Under the pieces are notes generated by a model. The model saw only the letters and a list, made by a program, of their open reading frames with translations, was not told the DNA's origin and did not search any database. From Prevotellaceae bacterium (GTDB taxonomy: Bacteria; Bacteroidota; Bacteroidia; Bacteroidales; Paludibacteraceae), in the NCBI GenBank assembly GCA_031270425.1, contig JAISXQ010000055.1, positions 1 through 12,853 of the forward strand: a stretch of DNA of 12,853 nt, in the 5' to 3' direction. Below, one piece after another: positions 1 to 6,271 of the stretch (position 1 is the stretch's first letter; each line of letters starts with the position of its first letter). The translations under genes and the position numbers were made by a program.

Positions 1-333
1 CTCGGAATCGGCACGGTACCCGACGGCAATAATCGCTTCCAGACGGTAAAAATTTACATTGTAACTTTTACCGTCTCCAGCAGTATGCCGGAAATTCCGG
101 CATACTGAATTTTCATCAAGTTCACCGGAAGAAAAAATGTTTTTCAAATGTTCCTGAATAGTGCGGCGGTCTTTCTGAAACAATTCCGCCATAGCCTCCG
201 CCCTTAGCCACACGTTTTCATCTTCCACCCGCACAGCGATACCGTTTTCTCCGTTTTGGCGGGTAAATATCAGGAAATCGGCAGTCGAATTACGGATTTG
301 CAGTTGCTCTTTTATATTGCTCTTTTTATTCAT
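1..333 (-). CDS. rhuM: RhuM-family (virulence RhuM) protein, N-terminal part, cut by window edge
   Basis: Reading the minus strand from an ATG at 333 gives 111 codons without a stop, running off the left edge of the window. The product starts MNKKSNIKEQ and contains a helix-turn-helix-like stretch (WLRAEAMAELFQKDRRTIQEHLKNIF, residues about 42-67 in outline). Then come an NFRHTAGDGKSYN segment and FYRLEAIIAVGYRADSE, which closely resembles the YNLDAIISVGYRVNS block of RhuM proteins. RhuM was named from Salmonella pathogenicity island 3, but its biochemical function is not established. In many bacteria it is an accessory gene near mobile or defence loci; that is family knowledge, not something seen here. 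The C-terminal part, where some homologues carry extra domains, is outside the window. The start has no Shine-Dalgarno sequence, and a matching promoter box lies 22 bases upstream of it. Confidence 0.85.
   Translation of the reverse strand, partial: MNKKSNIKEQLQIRNSTADFLIFTRQNGENGIAVRVEDENVWLRAEAMAELFQKDRRTIQEHLKNIFSSGELDENSVCRNFRHTAGDGKSYNVNFYRLEAIIAVGYRADSE
81..107. repeat. Perfect 27-base inverted repeat inside rhuM
   Basis: Positions 81-93 and 95-107 are exact reverse complements around a single central base (94), with the core TGCCGGAAATTCCGGCA. It lies inside the rhuM reading frame and encodes the residues around SVCRNFRHT. Homologues have a similar amino-acid stretch, so the palindrome may largely follow from codons for a conserved CRNFRH motif. 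The perfect 13-base arms are nevertheless striking. Confidence 0.8.
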
Positions 334-354
334 ATTTCTAAAAGTTTACACGTG

Positions 355-362
355 CAAAATTA
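355..362 (-). promoter_or_regulatory. Predicted -7 promoter box for rhuM
   Basis: The minus strand reads TAATTTTG, an exact match to the Bacteroidota -7 consensus TAnnTTTG, 21 bases upstream of the rhuM ATG. No convincing TTTG -33 element is present at the usual 19-21 base spacing. Transcription would begin near 348 and give a very short leader. Confidence 0.45.
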
Positions 363-375
363 CACAATTAAAATG

Positions 376-407
376 AAAGGGACGCCGGAATAAGCGTCCC
401 TTTTTTT
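376..407 (+). terminator. Strong Rho-independent terminator with no plus-strand gene in front of it
   Basis: GGGACGC (379-385) pairs with GCGTCCC (394-400) across an 8-base loop, and flanking AAA/TTT extends the stem. A run of seven T follows at 401-407. The orientation is plus-strand. The only gene to its left in the window is rhuM, which is transcribed away from it, so the gene it originally served is not visible. Confidence 0.8.
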
Positions 408-539
408 CATTTATATCATCCCCTTTTTCTACAAACTGATTTCAAAACAATCCGTATTCTGATTTTTTTTTATACTTTTACGCTCCCAAAAGTAAACCGT
501 GCTGTTGAAGTTTTGAGAAAAGGTTGCTTTTGATGCTTT

Positions 540-559
540 AAAGAATCCGGGGATTCTTT
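540..559 (+). promoter_or_regulatory. Leader hairpin upstream of recJ
   Basis: AAAGAATC (540-547) pairs with GATTCTTT (552-559) around a CGGG tetraloop, and is followed by CTTTTG. It sits 27 bases before the recJ ATG. It could be a 5' untranslated stem or a weak attenuator; the T run is too broken for a confident terminator. A one-mismatch promoter box (TACTTTTA, 473-480) upstream would place it in the recJ leader. The rest of 408-586 is AT-rich with no reading frame I would support. Confidence 0.4.
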
Positions 560-586
560 CTTTTGCTCGAAAAAATATAAACTACA

Positions 587-2326
587 ATGATAAATAAGTG
601 GATTTACAAAGCCCTTTCGGAAGAACAAATTGAAATCAAGAAAAAAATAGCCGATGAATTAAGTATCAGTCCCATCTTAGCCGAATTATTAGTACAGCGA
701 GGTATTACAACCTTTGAAGAGGCGCGTTCTTTCTTTCGTCCCGACCTGGCGAATCTGCACGACCCTTTCCTGATGAAGGATATGGACAAAGCGGTGGAAC
801 GATTGACTTCTGCCTTGCAGCAGAACGAAAAAATACTGATTTACGGCGATTACGATGTGGACGGCACAACTTCCGTTTCACTGGTATATAAGTTTTTAAG
901 TCGATATTCTTCCAACATATTCTACTACATACCCGACCGTTACAGCGAAGGATACGGTATTTCCATACAGGGAATCGATTATGCTTCGGAAAACGGATAT
1001 TCCTTAGTTATTGCCCTCGATTGCGGAATAAAGGCGGTGGAGAAAATAAAATATGCATCGTCGTTAGGCGTCGATTTCATTATTTGCGACCACCATACGC
1101 CCGACGAAACGCTTCCCGGCGCTGTGGCGGTGCTGGATCCCAAACGCGAAGATTGTAGCTATCCTTACAAACACCTTTCGGGATGCGGCGTTGGATTTAA
1201 ACTGTTGCAGGCTTTTGCGAACGCAAACAATATTCCTTTTTCCCAGCTTACTTCGCTGCTCGATTTGGCGGCGCTGAGCATCGCTTCCGACATCGTTCCC
1301 ATGACGGGCGAAAACAGGATACTGGCATACTACGGTTTGAAACAAATAAATACGAATCCGAGTACCGGAGTTAAAGGGTTGATCGAGGTTTGCGGTCTGA
1401 CCGATAAGGAAATAACCATAAGCGACGTCGTGTTTAAAATCGGGCCTCGCATTAACGCTTCGGGACGTATGAAACAGGCTTCGGAGGCTGTACAGTTGCT
1501 TATTTCGAGAGATTCTACCTTTGTTAAGGAAAAAAGCGATACCATAAACGAATACAACAACGACCGGAAAGACCTGGATAAAAATATCACGGACGAAGCC
1601 ATTGCCCTTATCCGGGGCAGCGAATATTTGCAGAAAAAGAAGTCGATCGTTGTTTACAAAAGCGATTGGCACAAAGGCGTTATCGGTATTGTAGCGTCCC
1701 GCCTGTCCGAAGAATATTACAAGCCGAGCATCGTTCTTGCCGTGTCCAACGGCGCGGCGTCCGGTTCCGCGCGGTCGGTGTCGGGCTTCGATATTTATAA
1801 GGCAATAGAATCCTGCCGCGATCTGCTCGAAAATTTCGGCGGACACATGTACGCGGCGGGGCTTTCCATGCCGGAGAAAAATATTTCCGCTTTTATCGAG
1901 CGTTTCGAAAAATATGTCGCCGAAAATATTTTGCCGGAGCAGACTTACCCTCAAATTGATATTGACGCGGTAGTTCAGTTTAAAGATATTACGCCGAAGT
2001 TTTTCCGGGTGCTGAAACAGTTTGCCCCTTTCGGACCGGAAAACATGAAGCCGGTATTTGCGTCGAAAAAAGTTTTCGATTACGGTACAAGCCGTTTGGT
2101 GGGAAAGGATCAGGAACATTTAAAACTGGAATTGATAGATTCGAGTTCCGAAAATGTGATGAACGGAATCGCCTTCCGCATGTACGAATACAACGACTAC
2201 CTGAAAGCCCTTAATCCGCTGGATATTTGTTACACGCTGGAAGAAAATGTTTTCAACGGCAACAACTCCGTACAGTTAATGATAAGGGACATAAAAACCG
2301 AGGAGGAAAACCAGGACGCGGTTTGA
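587..2326 (+). CDS. recJ: Single-stranded-DNA-specific 5'-3' exonuclease RecJ
   Basis: The 579-residue product is a full-length RecJ, a cytoplasmic exonuclease that degrades single-stranded DNA from the 5' end in recombinational (RecF-pathway), mismatch and base-excision repair. The DHH phosphoesterase motifs are in order: YGDYDVDGTTS (residues 86-96), ALDCG (143-147), ICDHHTPDE (166-174) and SGCGVGFKLLQA (198-209). ASDIVP (233-238) follows, then the DHHA1-type core with RINASGRM (288-295) and GGHMYAAGLSMP (418-429), and a C-terminal OB-fold region with APFGPENMKPVF (480-491). All metal-binding Asp/His positions appear intact. The start ATG gives the usual family N-terminus (KWIYKAL) and has no Shine-Dalgarno sequence, as is normal in Bacteroidota. 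The gene stands alone on the plus strand. No recQ follows; instead a convergent radical SAM gene ends nine bases after its stop codon. Confidence 0.97.
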   Translation: MINKWIYKALSEEQIEIKKKIADELSISPILAELLVQRGITTFEEARSFFRPDLANLHDPFLMKDMDKAVERLTSALQQNEKILIYGDYDVDGTTSVSLVYKFLSRYSSNIFYYIPDRYSEGYGISIQGIDYASENGYSLVIALDCGIKAVEKIKYASSLGVDFIICDHHTPDETLPGAVAVLDPKREDCSYPYKHLSGCGVGFKLLQAFANANNIPFSQLTSLLDLAALSIASDIVPMTGENRILAYYGLKQINTNPSTGVKGLIEVCGLTDKEITISDVVFKIGPRINASGRMKQASEAVQLLISRDSTFVKEKSDTINEYNNDRKDLDKNITDEAIALIRGSEYLQKKKSIVVYKSDWHKGVIGIVASRLSEEYYKPSIVLAVSNGAASGSARSVSGFDIYKAIESCRDLLENFGGHMYAAGLSMPEKNISAFIERFEKYVAENILPEQTYPQIDIDAVVQFKDITPKFFRVLKQFAPFGPENMKPVFASKKVFDYGTSRLVGKDQEHLKLELIDSSSENVMNGIAFRMYEYNDYLKALNPLDICYTLEENVFNGNNSVQLMIRDIKTEEENQDAV

Positions 2327-2335
2327 TGGTTGTTT

Positions 2336-3352
2336 TTAACTGGTACAATTCCGGCACATTTCAAATTGTTTCCTGTTTTCAAGGATTTTTTCCCGGAAGC
2401 GCAGGGCTTTTTCGCTGTGCCAGCAACCGGAAAAACTGTCGTTGCGGATGTTCCCGAAGGCGAAGCGTCCGTCTTTATCGAAGCAGCAGGGCAGCACATC
2501 GCCGTTTGTGTTCACTACTGCTCCCGTCCAAAGCCTCCGGCAACGGTTTCTCAGGCGTTTTTTCAGGATGTATTTTCCATCCGGCTGTTTTTTGTAACGG
2601 CTGTGTGCCGGGTTTTCCGGCAGTAGCGGATTTCCGTTTTCGAAGTCGTAAAACTGCGCGGTTTTAAAGGTCAGTTTGTCTGCGCCCAATTCCTTCGCCA
2701 GCTTTTTCATATCTTCCATGTGATGTTCGTTGCCGTTCAAAAGCAGGCATTGTATTTCCACGAAGGGGTTGGTTTTATTCCATTGTTTTTTTAATGCCGT
2801 CAGCCGCCTCGTTCCGTCCATTGCTTTTTGCAGGCTTCCGCCGATGCGGTACCGTTCGTAAGTTTCCTGGTCGCTTCCGTCAATGGAAATAATCAGTTTA
2901 TCCAATCCCGAACGTATCAACGCTCCGGCAAGTTCTTCGTTCAGGTTCTGCGCGTTTGTCGAAGTCGAAGTATAGATTTTCGCGTCGTGGGCATAGCGTA
3001 TCATTTCCGGCAAATGCTTGCATAGAAGCGGTTCGCCCTGAAAATAGAAAATGGCGTGCAGCAATGCCGGACTTAATTCGTCGATTAATTTCCGGTATAA
3101 GTCCGCGTCCATTGTTTTTTGCGGGCGTTTTATTCCGCTCCTCATCCCTACGGGACATTCGGGACAGCGTAAATTGCAAAAATCGGCAGGCTCTATGGAA
3201 ATAAAACAAGGCCGCTGGTCGGCAAAAAAACGCTTGCCGGCAAGCGAAAACCGGTAAGAAACAGTCAATTTCGCATAGTTTGCCAGCTTCCGCAAGGAAG
3301 TGCAGCGAATAACTCTCAGGAGTTGTTTGTAATGAATGAATATTCCGAACAT
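2336..3352 (-). CDS. Radical SAM/SPASM domain protein of unknown substrate
   Basis: The gene encodes 338 residues from the ATG at 3352. An upstream in-frame TTG at 3394 would add 14 residues, but it falls at the predicted transcription start, so I prefer the ATG. The radical SAM cluster motif is CNLRCPEC (CxxxCxxC, residues 59-66), followed by FQGEPLL, a typical GGEP-like S-adenosylmethionine motif, and LIISIDGSDQETY. The C-terminus has a SPASM-like cysteine set: RCRRLW, VLPCCFDKDG, GCW and a final CRNC. Such enzymes use one or more auxiliary iron-sulphur clusters and often modify peptides or act as anaerobic maturases, but the substrate here is unknown. No small precursor peptide gene is recognisable alongside. 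The gene is monocistronic, divergent from the lipoprotein gene and convergent with recJ, with no clear terminator. Confidence 0.88.
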   Translation of the reverse strand: MFGIFIHYKQLLRVIRCTSLRKLANYAKLTVSYRFSLAGKRFFADQRPCFISIEPADFCNLRCPECPVGMRSGIKRPQKTMDADLYRKLIDELSPALLHAIFYFQGEPLLCKHLPEMIRYAHDAKIYTSTSTNAQNLNEELAGALIRSGLDKLIISIDGSDQETYERYRIGGSLQKAMDGTRRLTALKKQWNKTNPFVEIQCLLLNGNEHHMEDMKKLAKELGADKLTFKTAQFYDFENGNPLLPENPAHSRYKKQPDGKYILKKRLRNRCRRLWTGAVVNTNGDVLPCCFDKDGRFAFGNIRNDSFSGCWHSEKALRFREKILENRKQFEMCRNCTS

Positions 3353-3401
3353 TCTAATCTGTATTTCACGTTTGCGACAGCGCGTATTAAACAATATTTT
3401 A

Positions 3402-3409
3402 CAAATATA
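3402..3409 (-). promoter_or_regulatory. Predicted -7 promoter box for the radical SAM gene
   Basis: The minus strand reads TATATTTG, an exact TAnnTTTG match. It implies transcription starting near 3395, about 42 bases before the ATG at 3352 and essentially on the alternative TTG at 3394. This decides the start in favour of the ATG. No clear -33 TTTG is present. Confidence 0.5.
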
Positions 3410-3495
3410 GGAAGGATTTTAATTATATTTTTATGTTTTTTGCAAGAAAAATATGAAAAAGTGATGCAAAGTAATTAAAATTCAACGAAAGATTG

Positions 3496-3503
3496 TATAT
3501 TTG
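3496..3503 (+). promoter_or_regulatory. Predicted -7 promoter box for the lipoprotein gene
   Basis: TATATTTG matches TAnnTTTG exactly and lies 54 bases before the lipoprotein ATG. It repeats the same eight bases used divergently at 3402-3409, so the 205-base gap between the two genes holds back-to-back promoters. The leader just before the ATG is an A-rich run, a common substitute for a Shine-Dalgarno sequence in this phylum. Confidence 0.5.
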
Positions 3504-3557
3504 TAGCTCGAAAATAATCAGAAACTAATTTAATTCATTGTATAACAAAAAAAAATT

Positions 3558-5261
3558 ATGAAAAAACTAGTATTTTTATCTGCATCTTTACTGCTTGTAT
3601 TGCTTTTCAGCTCGTGTGGAAAAGATTTAGGCGCTTTGGCGTCAAGCAATTTTAAGGCGAACCCTTCCCCACTGGAAGTGAAAGTCGGTGTTGTTAACGT
3701 GGACATAACAGGACAATTTCCGGCAAAGTATTTCAATAAGAATGCCGTGCTTACCGTAACTCCGGTTTTGAAATACGGCGCTGAATCTGTAAAAGGAAGT
3801 CCGATAACGCTCCAAGGTGAAAAAGTTACCGGAAACAACAAGTCGATTTCGTACAAAGAGGGCGGGAACTTTGATTTCAAAGCATCGTTCGACTATGTGC
3901 CGGAAATGGCGGTTTCCGAATTGGTTCTGGAATTTGACGTCGTTCAGAAGAAAAAAACCTACCAAGTGCCTCCGGTAAAAATTGCCGACGGTATTGTTGC
4001 TACTTCAACGCTGCTCTCTACCGGTGCAGGCGAAACAGGTCCGGTAATCATTCCCGATAAATTTCAACGGGTTATCGAAGAAAAATCCGGCGCCGGCATT
4101 TTATTCCAGATCCAGCAGGCAGAGTTGCGCAAAAGCGAAGCAAACTCTACGGCGGTTGTTGACTTTATAAAGAAAATAAAAGAAGTTCAGGACGCCGAAA
4201 GGTTGGAAGTGAGCAAACTCGAAATTTCGGGTTACGCTTCTCCCGACGGACCTTTTTCTTTAAATAAAGGCTTGTCGGAAAAACGTCAGAAAGTAACCGT
4301 AGATTACATCAACAAGGAATTGAAAAAACTGAAAACTTCGGCAGATATTTCTTCCAAAGTTACAGCCGAAGACTGGGAGGGTTTCCAAGAATTGGTAAGC
4401 GCCTCTACGTTGCAAGATAAAAACGCCATTTTGCGCGTTCTGTCGTCGTACAGCGATCCCGAACAGCGTGAACGCGAAATTAAAAACCTGTCGGTTGCTT
4501 ATAAAGCGCTTGCCGACGACATTCTTCCCCAATTGCGCCGCGCCCGCCTGACATTGGTTTATAACATCATCGGAAAAACGGATGATGAAATCAAACAACT
4601 GGCTGCGTCCAACCCGTCGGAACTTTCCGTCGAAGAGTTGCTGTACGCCGCAACGCTTACCAACGACCTGAATGAGAAAGCTGCTATCTATCAAAAAACG
4701 GTTAGCCAATATCCGAAAGATGTTCGCGGATACAACAACCTGGGTCAGGTAAAATTTGCCCAAAACGATGTGGCAAAAGCTGAGGAAGCCTTCACGAAAG
4801 CGCTTCAAATAGCGCCGTCGTCGTCGGATGTGAACTACAACTTGGGTCTTGTTTCGTTGGCAAAAGGCGAATGGGCAAAAGCCGAAAGTTATTTTGCAAA
4901 AGCAAACGGAACAACCGGCAACCTGAAAGCGGCTCAGGGTTCGTTGTACACGGCTCAGGGCGAATACGACAAAGCGAAAACAGCCTTTGCTTCGGAAGCT
5001 ACCAATAACGCCGGATTGCTTCAAATACTGAACGCCGATTACAACGGCGCCCTTAAAACCTTGAACGCTGTTGCGAAACCCGATGCTACAACCGCTTATC
5101 TGAAAGCTGTGGTAGGAGCTCGCACCAACAACAAAGACGCTGTTTACAGCAACCTGAAAAAAGCGGTAAGTTTAGACAAATCCTATGCTCAAAAAGCGGC
5201 GAAAGATATTGAATTTTCTAAATTCGCTTCCGAATCGGATTTTCTTTCCATTATAAAATAA
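3558..5261 (+). CDS. Outer-membrane lipoprotein with OmpA-like region and TPR repeats
   Basis: This is a 567-residue protein with a lipoprotein signal peptide: MKK, a hydrophobic stretch to residue 17 and a lipobox FSSC with Cys20. CGKDLG follows the Cys, which is only weakly like the Bacteroidota surface-export signal, so the side of the outer membrane is uncertain. Residues about 30-150 look like a beta-rich domain. Residues about 180-340 are OmpA-C-like: LEISGYASPDG (221-231), then LNKGLSEKRQKVTVDYI (235-251), and LPQLRRARLTLVYNI (323-337). The Asp that binds peptidoglycan in classical OmpA (GHTD) is Ser here (GYAS), so cell-wall binding is doubtful. Residues about 370-560 form TPR-like repeats (YNNLGQVKFAQNDVAKAEEAFTKALQIAP, 392-420 in outline). 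Similar proteins are common in Bacteroidales, but I know of no assigned role. Its own promoter precedes it and a strong terminator follows, so it is probably monocistronic. Confidence 0.85.
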   Translation: MKKLVFLSASLLLVLLFSSCGKDLGALASSNFKANPSPLEVKVGVVNVDITGQFPAKYFNKNAVLTVTPVLKYGAESVKGSPITLQGEKVTGNNKSISYKEGGNFDFKASFDYVPEMAVSELVLEFDVVQKKKTYQVPPVKIADGIVATSTLLSTGAGETGPVIIPDKFQRVIEEKSGAGILFQIQQAELRKSEANSTAVVDFIKKIKEVQDAERLEVSKLEISGYASPDGPFSLNKGLSEKRQKVTVDYINKELKKLKTSADISSKVTAEDWEGFQELVSASTLQDKNAILRVLSSYSDPEQREREIKNLSVAYKALADDILPQLRRARLTLVYNIIGKTDDEIKQLAASNPSELSVEELLYAATLTNDLNEKAAIYQKTVSQYPKDVRGYNNLGQVKFAQNDVAKAEEAFTKALQIAPSSSDVNYNLGLVSLAKGEWAKAESYFAKANGTTGNLKAAQGSLYTAQGEYDKAKTAFASEATNNAGLLQILNADYNGALKTLNAVAKPDATTAYLKAVVGARTNNKDAVYSNLKKAVSLDKSYAQKAAKDIEFSKFASESDFLSIIK

Positions 5262-5280
5262 AAAATGGGCTATATAAAGA

Positions 5281-5320
5281 GAAGTCCGGTGCAAAACATT
5301 GTACCGGACTTCTTCTTTTT
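5281..5320 (+). terminator. Rho-independent terminator of the lipoprotein gene
   Basis: A 14-base-pair stem (5281-5294 with 5299-5312, one G-T pair) closes on an AACA tetraloop and is followed by TTCTTTTT. It begins 19 bases after the lipoprotein stop codon. The core arms are GAAGTCCGGT and ACCGGACTTC. Confidence 0.93.
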
Positions 5321-5355
5321 GTAGAAAATCATGGTGCAGACGATTGTACGCAAAA

Positions 5356-5395
5356 AAAAACGTGTAAACCGTTTTTAATTGGTTTACACGTTTTT
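5356..5395. terminator. Bidirectional terminator between the lipoprotein and PIN genes
   Basis: CGTGTAAACC (5361-5370) pairs with GGTTTACACG (5381-5390) across a 10-base loop. An A run precedes and a T run follows, so it works on either strand. It lies 16 bases beyond the PIN stop codon on the minus strand, making it the natural end of the toxin-antitoxin transcript and a second barrier to read-through from the lipoprotein gene. Confidence 0.9.
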
Positions 5396-5411
5396 ATTTT
5401 ATGTAATGTTT

Positions 5412-5858
5412 TTACAATTCGGGTGGTGAAATAATTTCAACAGTGGCGAAGTTTTCAGTTAAATTCACTATTGAAACCATTCTTCGCGTTTTTAGTTTTA
5501 CAAGGTGAGTGAAATTCCAACTCAGCAATATGCCAATTTGATTGACTGATGCAATAGCAACATGCAGGGCGTCATCGTAATATTTTTCGGGGAAAATACC
5601 TTGCTTGACATAAATATCCGCAAGTTTTTGAGATTCTTTTGTTACTGATAAAAATGTGAAATTACAAACTGCCGCAAGCATTTTTTGCTGTACATGTTCC
5701 GAAGTCCTTTCCAGTTCTTCGATAACCAAACCGGATATGTAGACGTCGTAATCGCTTAATTTTAACCACATTTCGTTGGTCATTAACAAACGTTCGGGTG
5801 TACGATCATCAAACAGGGCGCTGATTACCGATGTGTCCAGATAAATCTTGCTTTTCAT
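5412..5858 (-). CDS. PIN-domain ribonuclease, VapC-like toxin of a type II toxin-antitoxin pair
   Basis: The 148-residue product has the PIN fold acidic residues in order: Asp8 in YLDTSVI, Glu47/Glu48 in VIEELERT, Asp95/Asp96 in YYDDALHVAIA and the LLSWNFTHLVK block (residues 111-121) that follows the last acidic site. This set is typical of magnesium-dependent RNases such as VapC, which in known systems cleave tRNA, rRNA or mRNA when the antitoxin is degraded. The length is normal and no active-site residue is missing, so the nuclease is likely intact. Its ATG overlaps the stop codon of the upstream 62-residue gene by four bases (ATGA), implying translational coupling. The upstream gene is therefore the likely antitoxin. 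The target is unknown. Confidence 0.88.
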   Translation of the reverse strand: MKSKIYLDTSVISALFDDRTPERLLMTNEMWLKLSDYDVYISGLVIEELERTSEHVQQKMLAAVCNFTFLSVTKESQKLADIYVKQGIFPEKYYDDALHVAIASVNQIGILLSWNFTHLVKLKTRRMVSIVNLTENFATVEIISPPEL

Positions 5859-6043
5859 TGTACTGCCAGATTGTTTTCGTTTTTCCGTACATAGGCTTTG
5901 AGTGCACGAAGAATATGTAATTCCCTAAGCATTGCATCGTTAGGAATTTCCTTGCGTACATCTTCTTCAAAACTGCGAACTATTACCTGCGGTATTTGCA
6001 GGCTGTCTGCAAAAGACTTGTAATTAAATATTTGCTGTTCCAT
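5855..6043 (-). CDS. Putative antitoxin paired with the PIN toxin, family not recognised
   Basis: This 62-residue protein begins MEQQIFNYKSF and is mostly charged and helical in character (SFEEDVRKEIPNDAMLRELHI, then LRALKAYVRKNENN). I do not see a clear AbrB, ribbon-helix-helix, Phd or MazE signature. The antitoxin call rests on position: first gene of a two-gene operon, small size, and a four-base overlap with the PIN gene. It has the only textbook Shine-Dalgarno sequence in the window. Whether it binds DNA is not evident from sequence; an imperfect palindrome at the promoter is a possible operator. Confidence 0.7.
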   Translation of the reverse strand: MEQQIFNYKSFADSLQIPQVIVRSFEEDVRKEIPNDAMLRELHILRALKAYVRKNENNLAVQ

Positions 6044-6051
6044 ATCAATTT

Positions 6052-6057
6052 CTCCTT
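6052..6057 (-). promoter_or_regulatory. Shine-Dalgarno sequence of the putative antitoxin gene
   Basis: The minus strand reads AAGGAG eight bases before the ATG at 6043, a canonical ribosome binding site with good spacing. The other complete genes here have A/T-rich leaders with no comparable site, so this one stands out. Confidence 0.7.
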
Positions 6058-6072
6058 CTTATAATTACACAA

Positions 6073-6094
6073 CAAAGATACAAAATTTTCGTAT
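6073..6094 (-). promoter_or_regulatory. Promoter box and candidate operator of the toxin-antitoxin operon
   Basis: The minus strand carries TATCTTTG (6073-6080), an exact TAnnTTTG -7 match 29 bases upstream of the first gene. Overlapping its upstream edge is an imperfect palindrome, ATAC-AAAATTTT-c-GTAT (6078-6094 on the plus strand). An operator in this place would fit the autorepression usual for type II toxin-antitoxin operons. The promoter box is well supported; the operator is a guess. Confidence 0.4.
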
Positions 6095-6238
6095 ACCCCC
6101 TTGTCTGAACTGTGATTTTTACAGGGCAAACGCACGGAATTTTTTAAGACTGTCTTGAATTTTACATAAAACAATGTTTTTTTTTAATTCAAAACAGTTT
6201 CTAAGATTTCAATATTTTTATTTTGTGCATTTTAGCCG

Positions 6239-6246
6239 TATCTTTG
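6239..6246 (+). promoter_or_regulatory. Predicted -7 promoter box for rsfS
   Basis: TATCTTTG matches TAnnTTTG exactly, 25 bases before the rsfS ATG. A TTTG at 6222-6225 lies upstream, but with only 13 bases between, shorter than the usual 19-21. The gap between the antitoxin start and this box (6081-6238) is AT-rich and holds no gene I can support. Confidence 0.5.
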
Positions 6247-6271
6247 TGGCGTTTATTTTAAAACCAAAAGG

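Noticed and set aside
344..353. GTTTACACGT shared by the rhuM leader and the terminator at 5356-5395
   Set aside because: A 10-base match with no further similarity on either side is compatible with chance, and the second copy is explained by the terminator stem.
374..394. Tiny open frame MKGTPE overlapping the orphan terminator
   Set aside because: Six codons contained in the terminator stem with no ribosome binding signal; not supportable as a leader peptide.
1064..2119. Long open frame (351 codons) on the minus strand inside recJ
   Set aside because: It lies wholly within a clear recJ gene, its translation resembles no family I know, and it is explained as an antisense shadow of the plus-strand codons.
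4260..5024. 254-codon minus-strand frame inside the lipoprotein gene
   Set aside because: The plus-strand protein has a lipobox, OmpA-like and TPR motifs throughout this stretch; the antisense translation is rich in Phe/Arg/Cys and has no domain.
6222..6246. Shared TTTG-13 bases-TAnnTTTG spacing before rsfS and before the T9SS-tail gene
   Set aside because: The usual Bacteroidota spacing is 19-21 bases and TTTG is very frequent in this AT-rich DNA; two cases are not evidence of a distinct promoter class.
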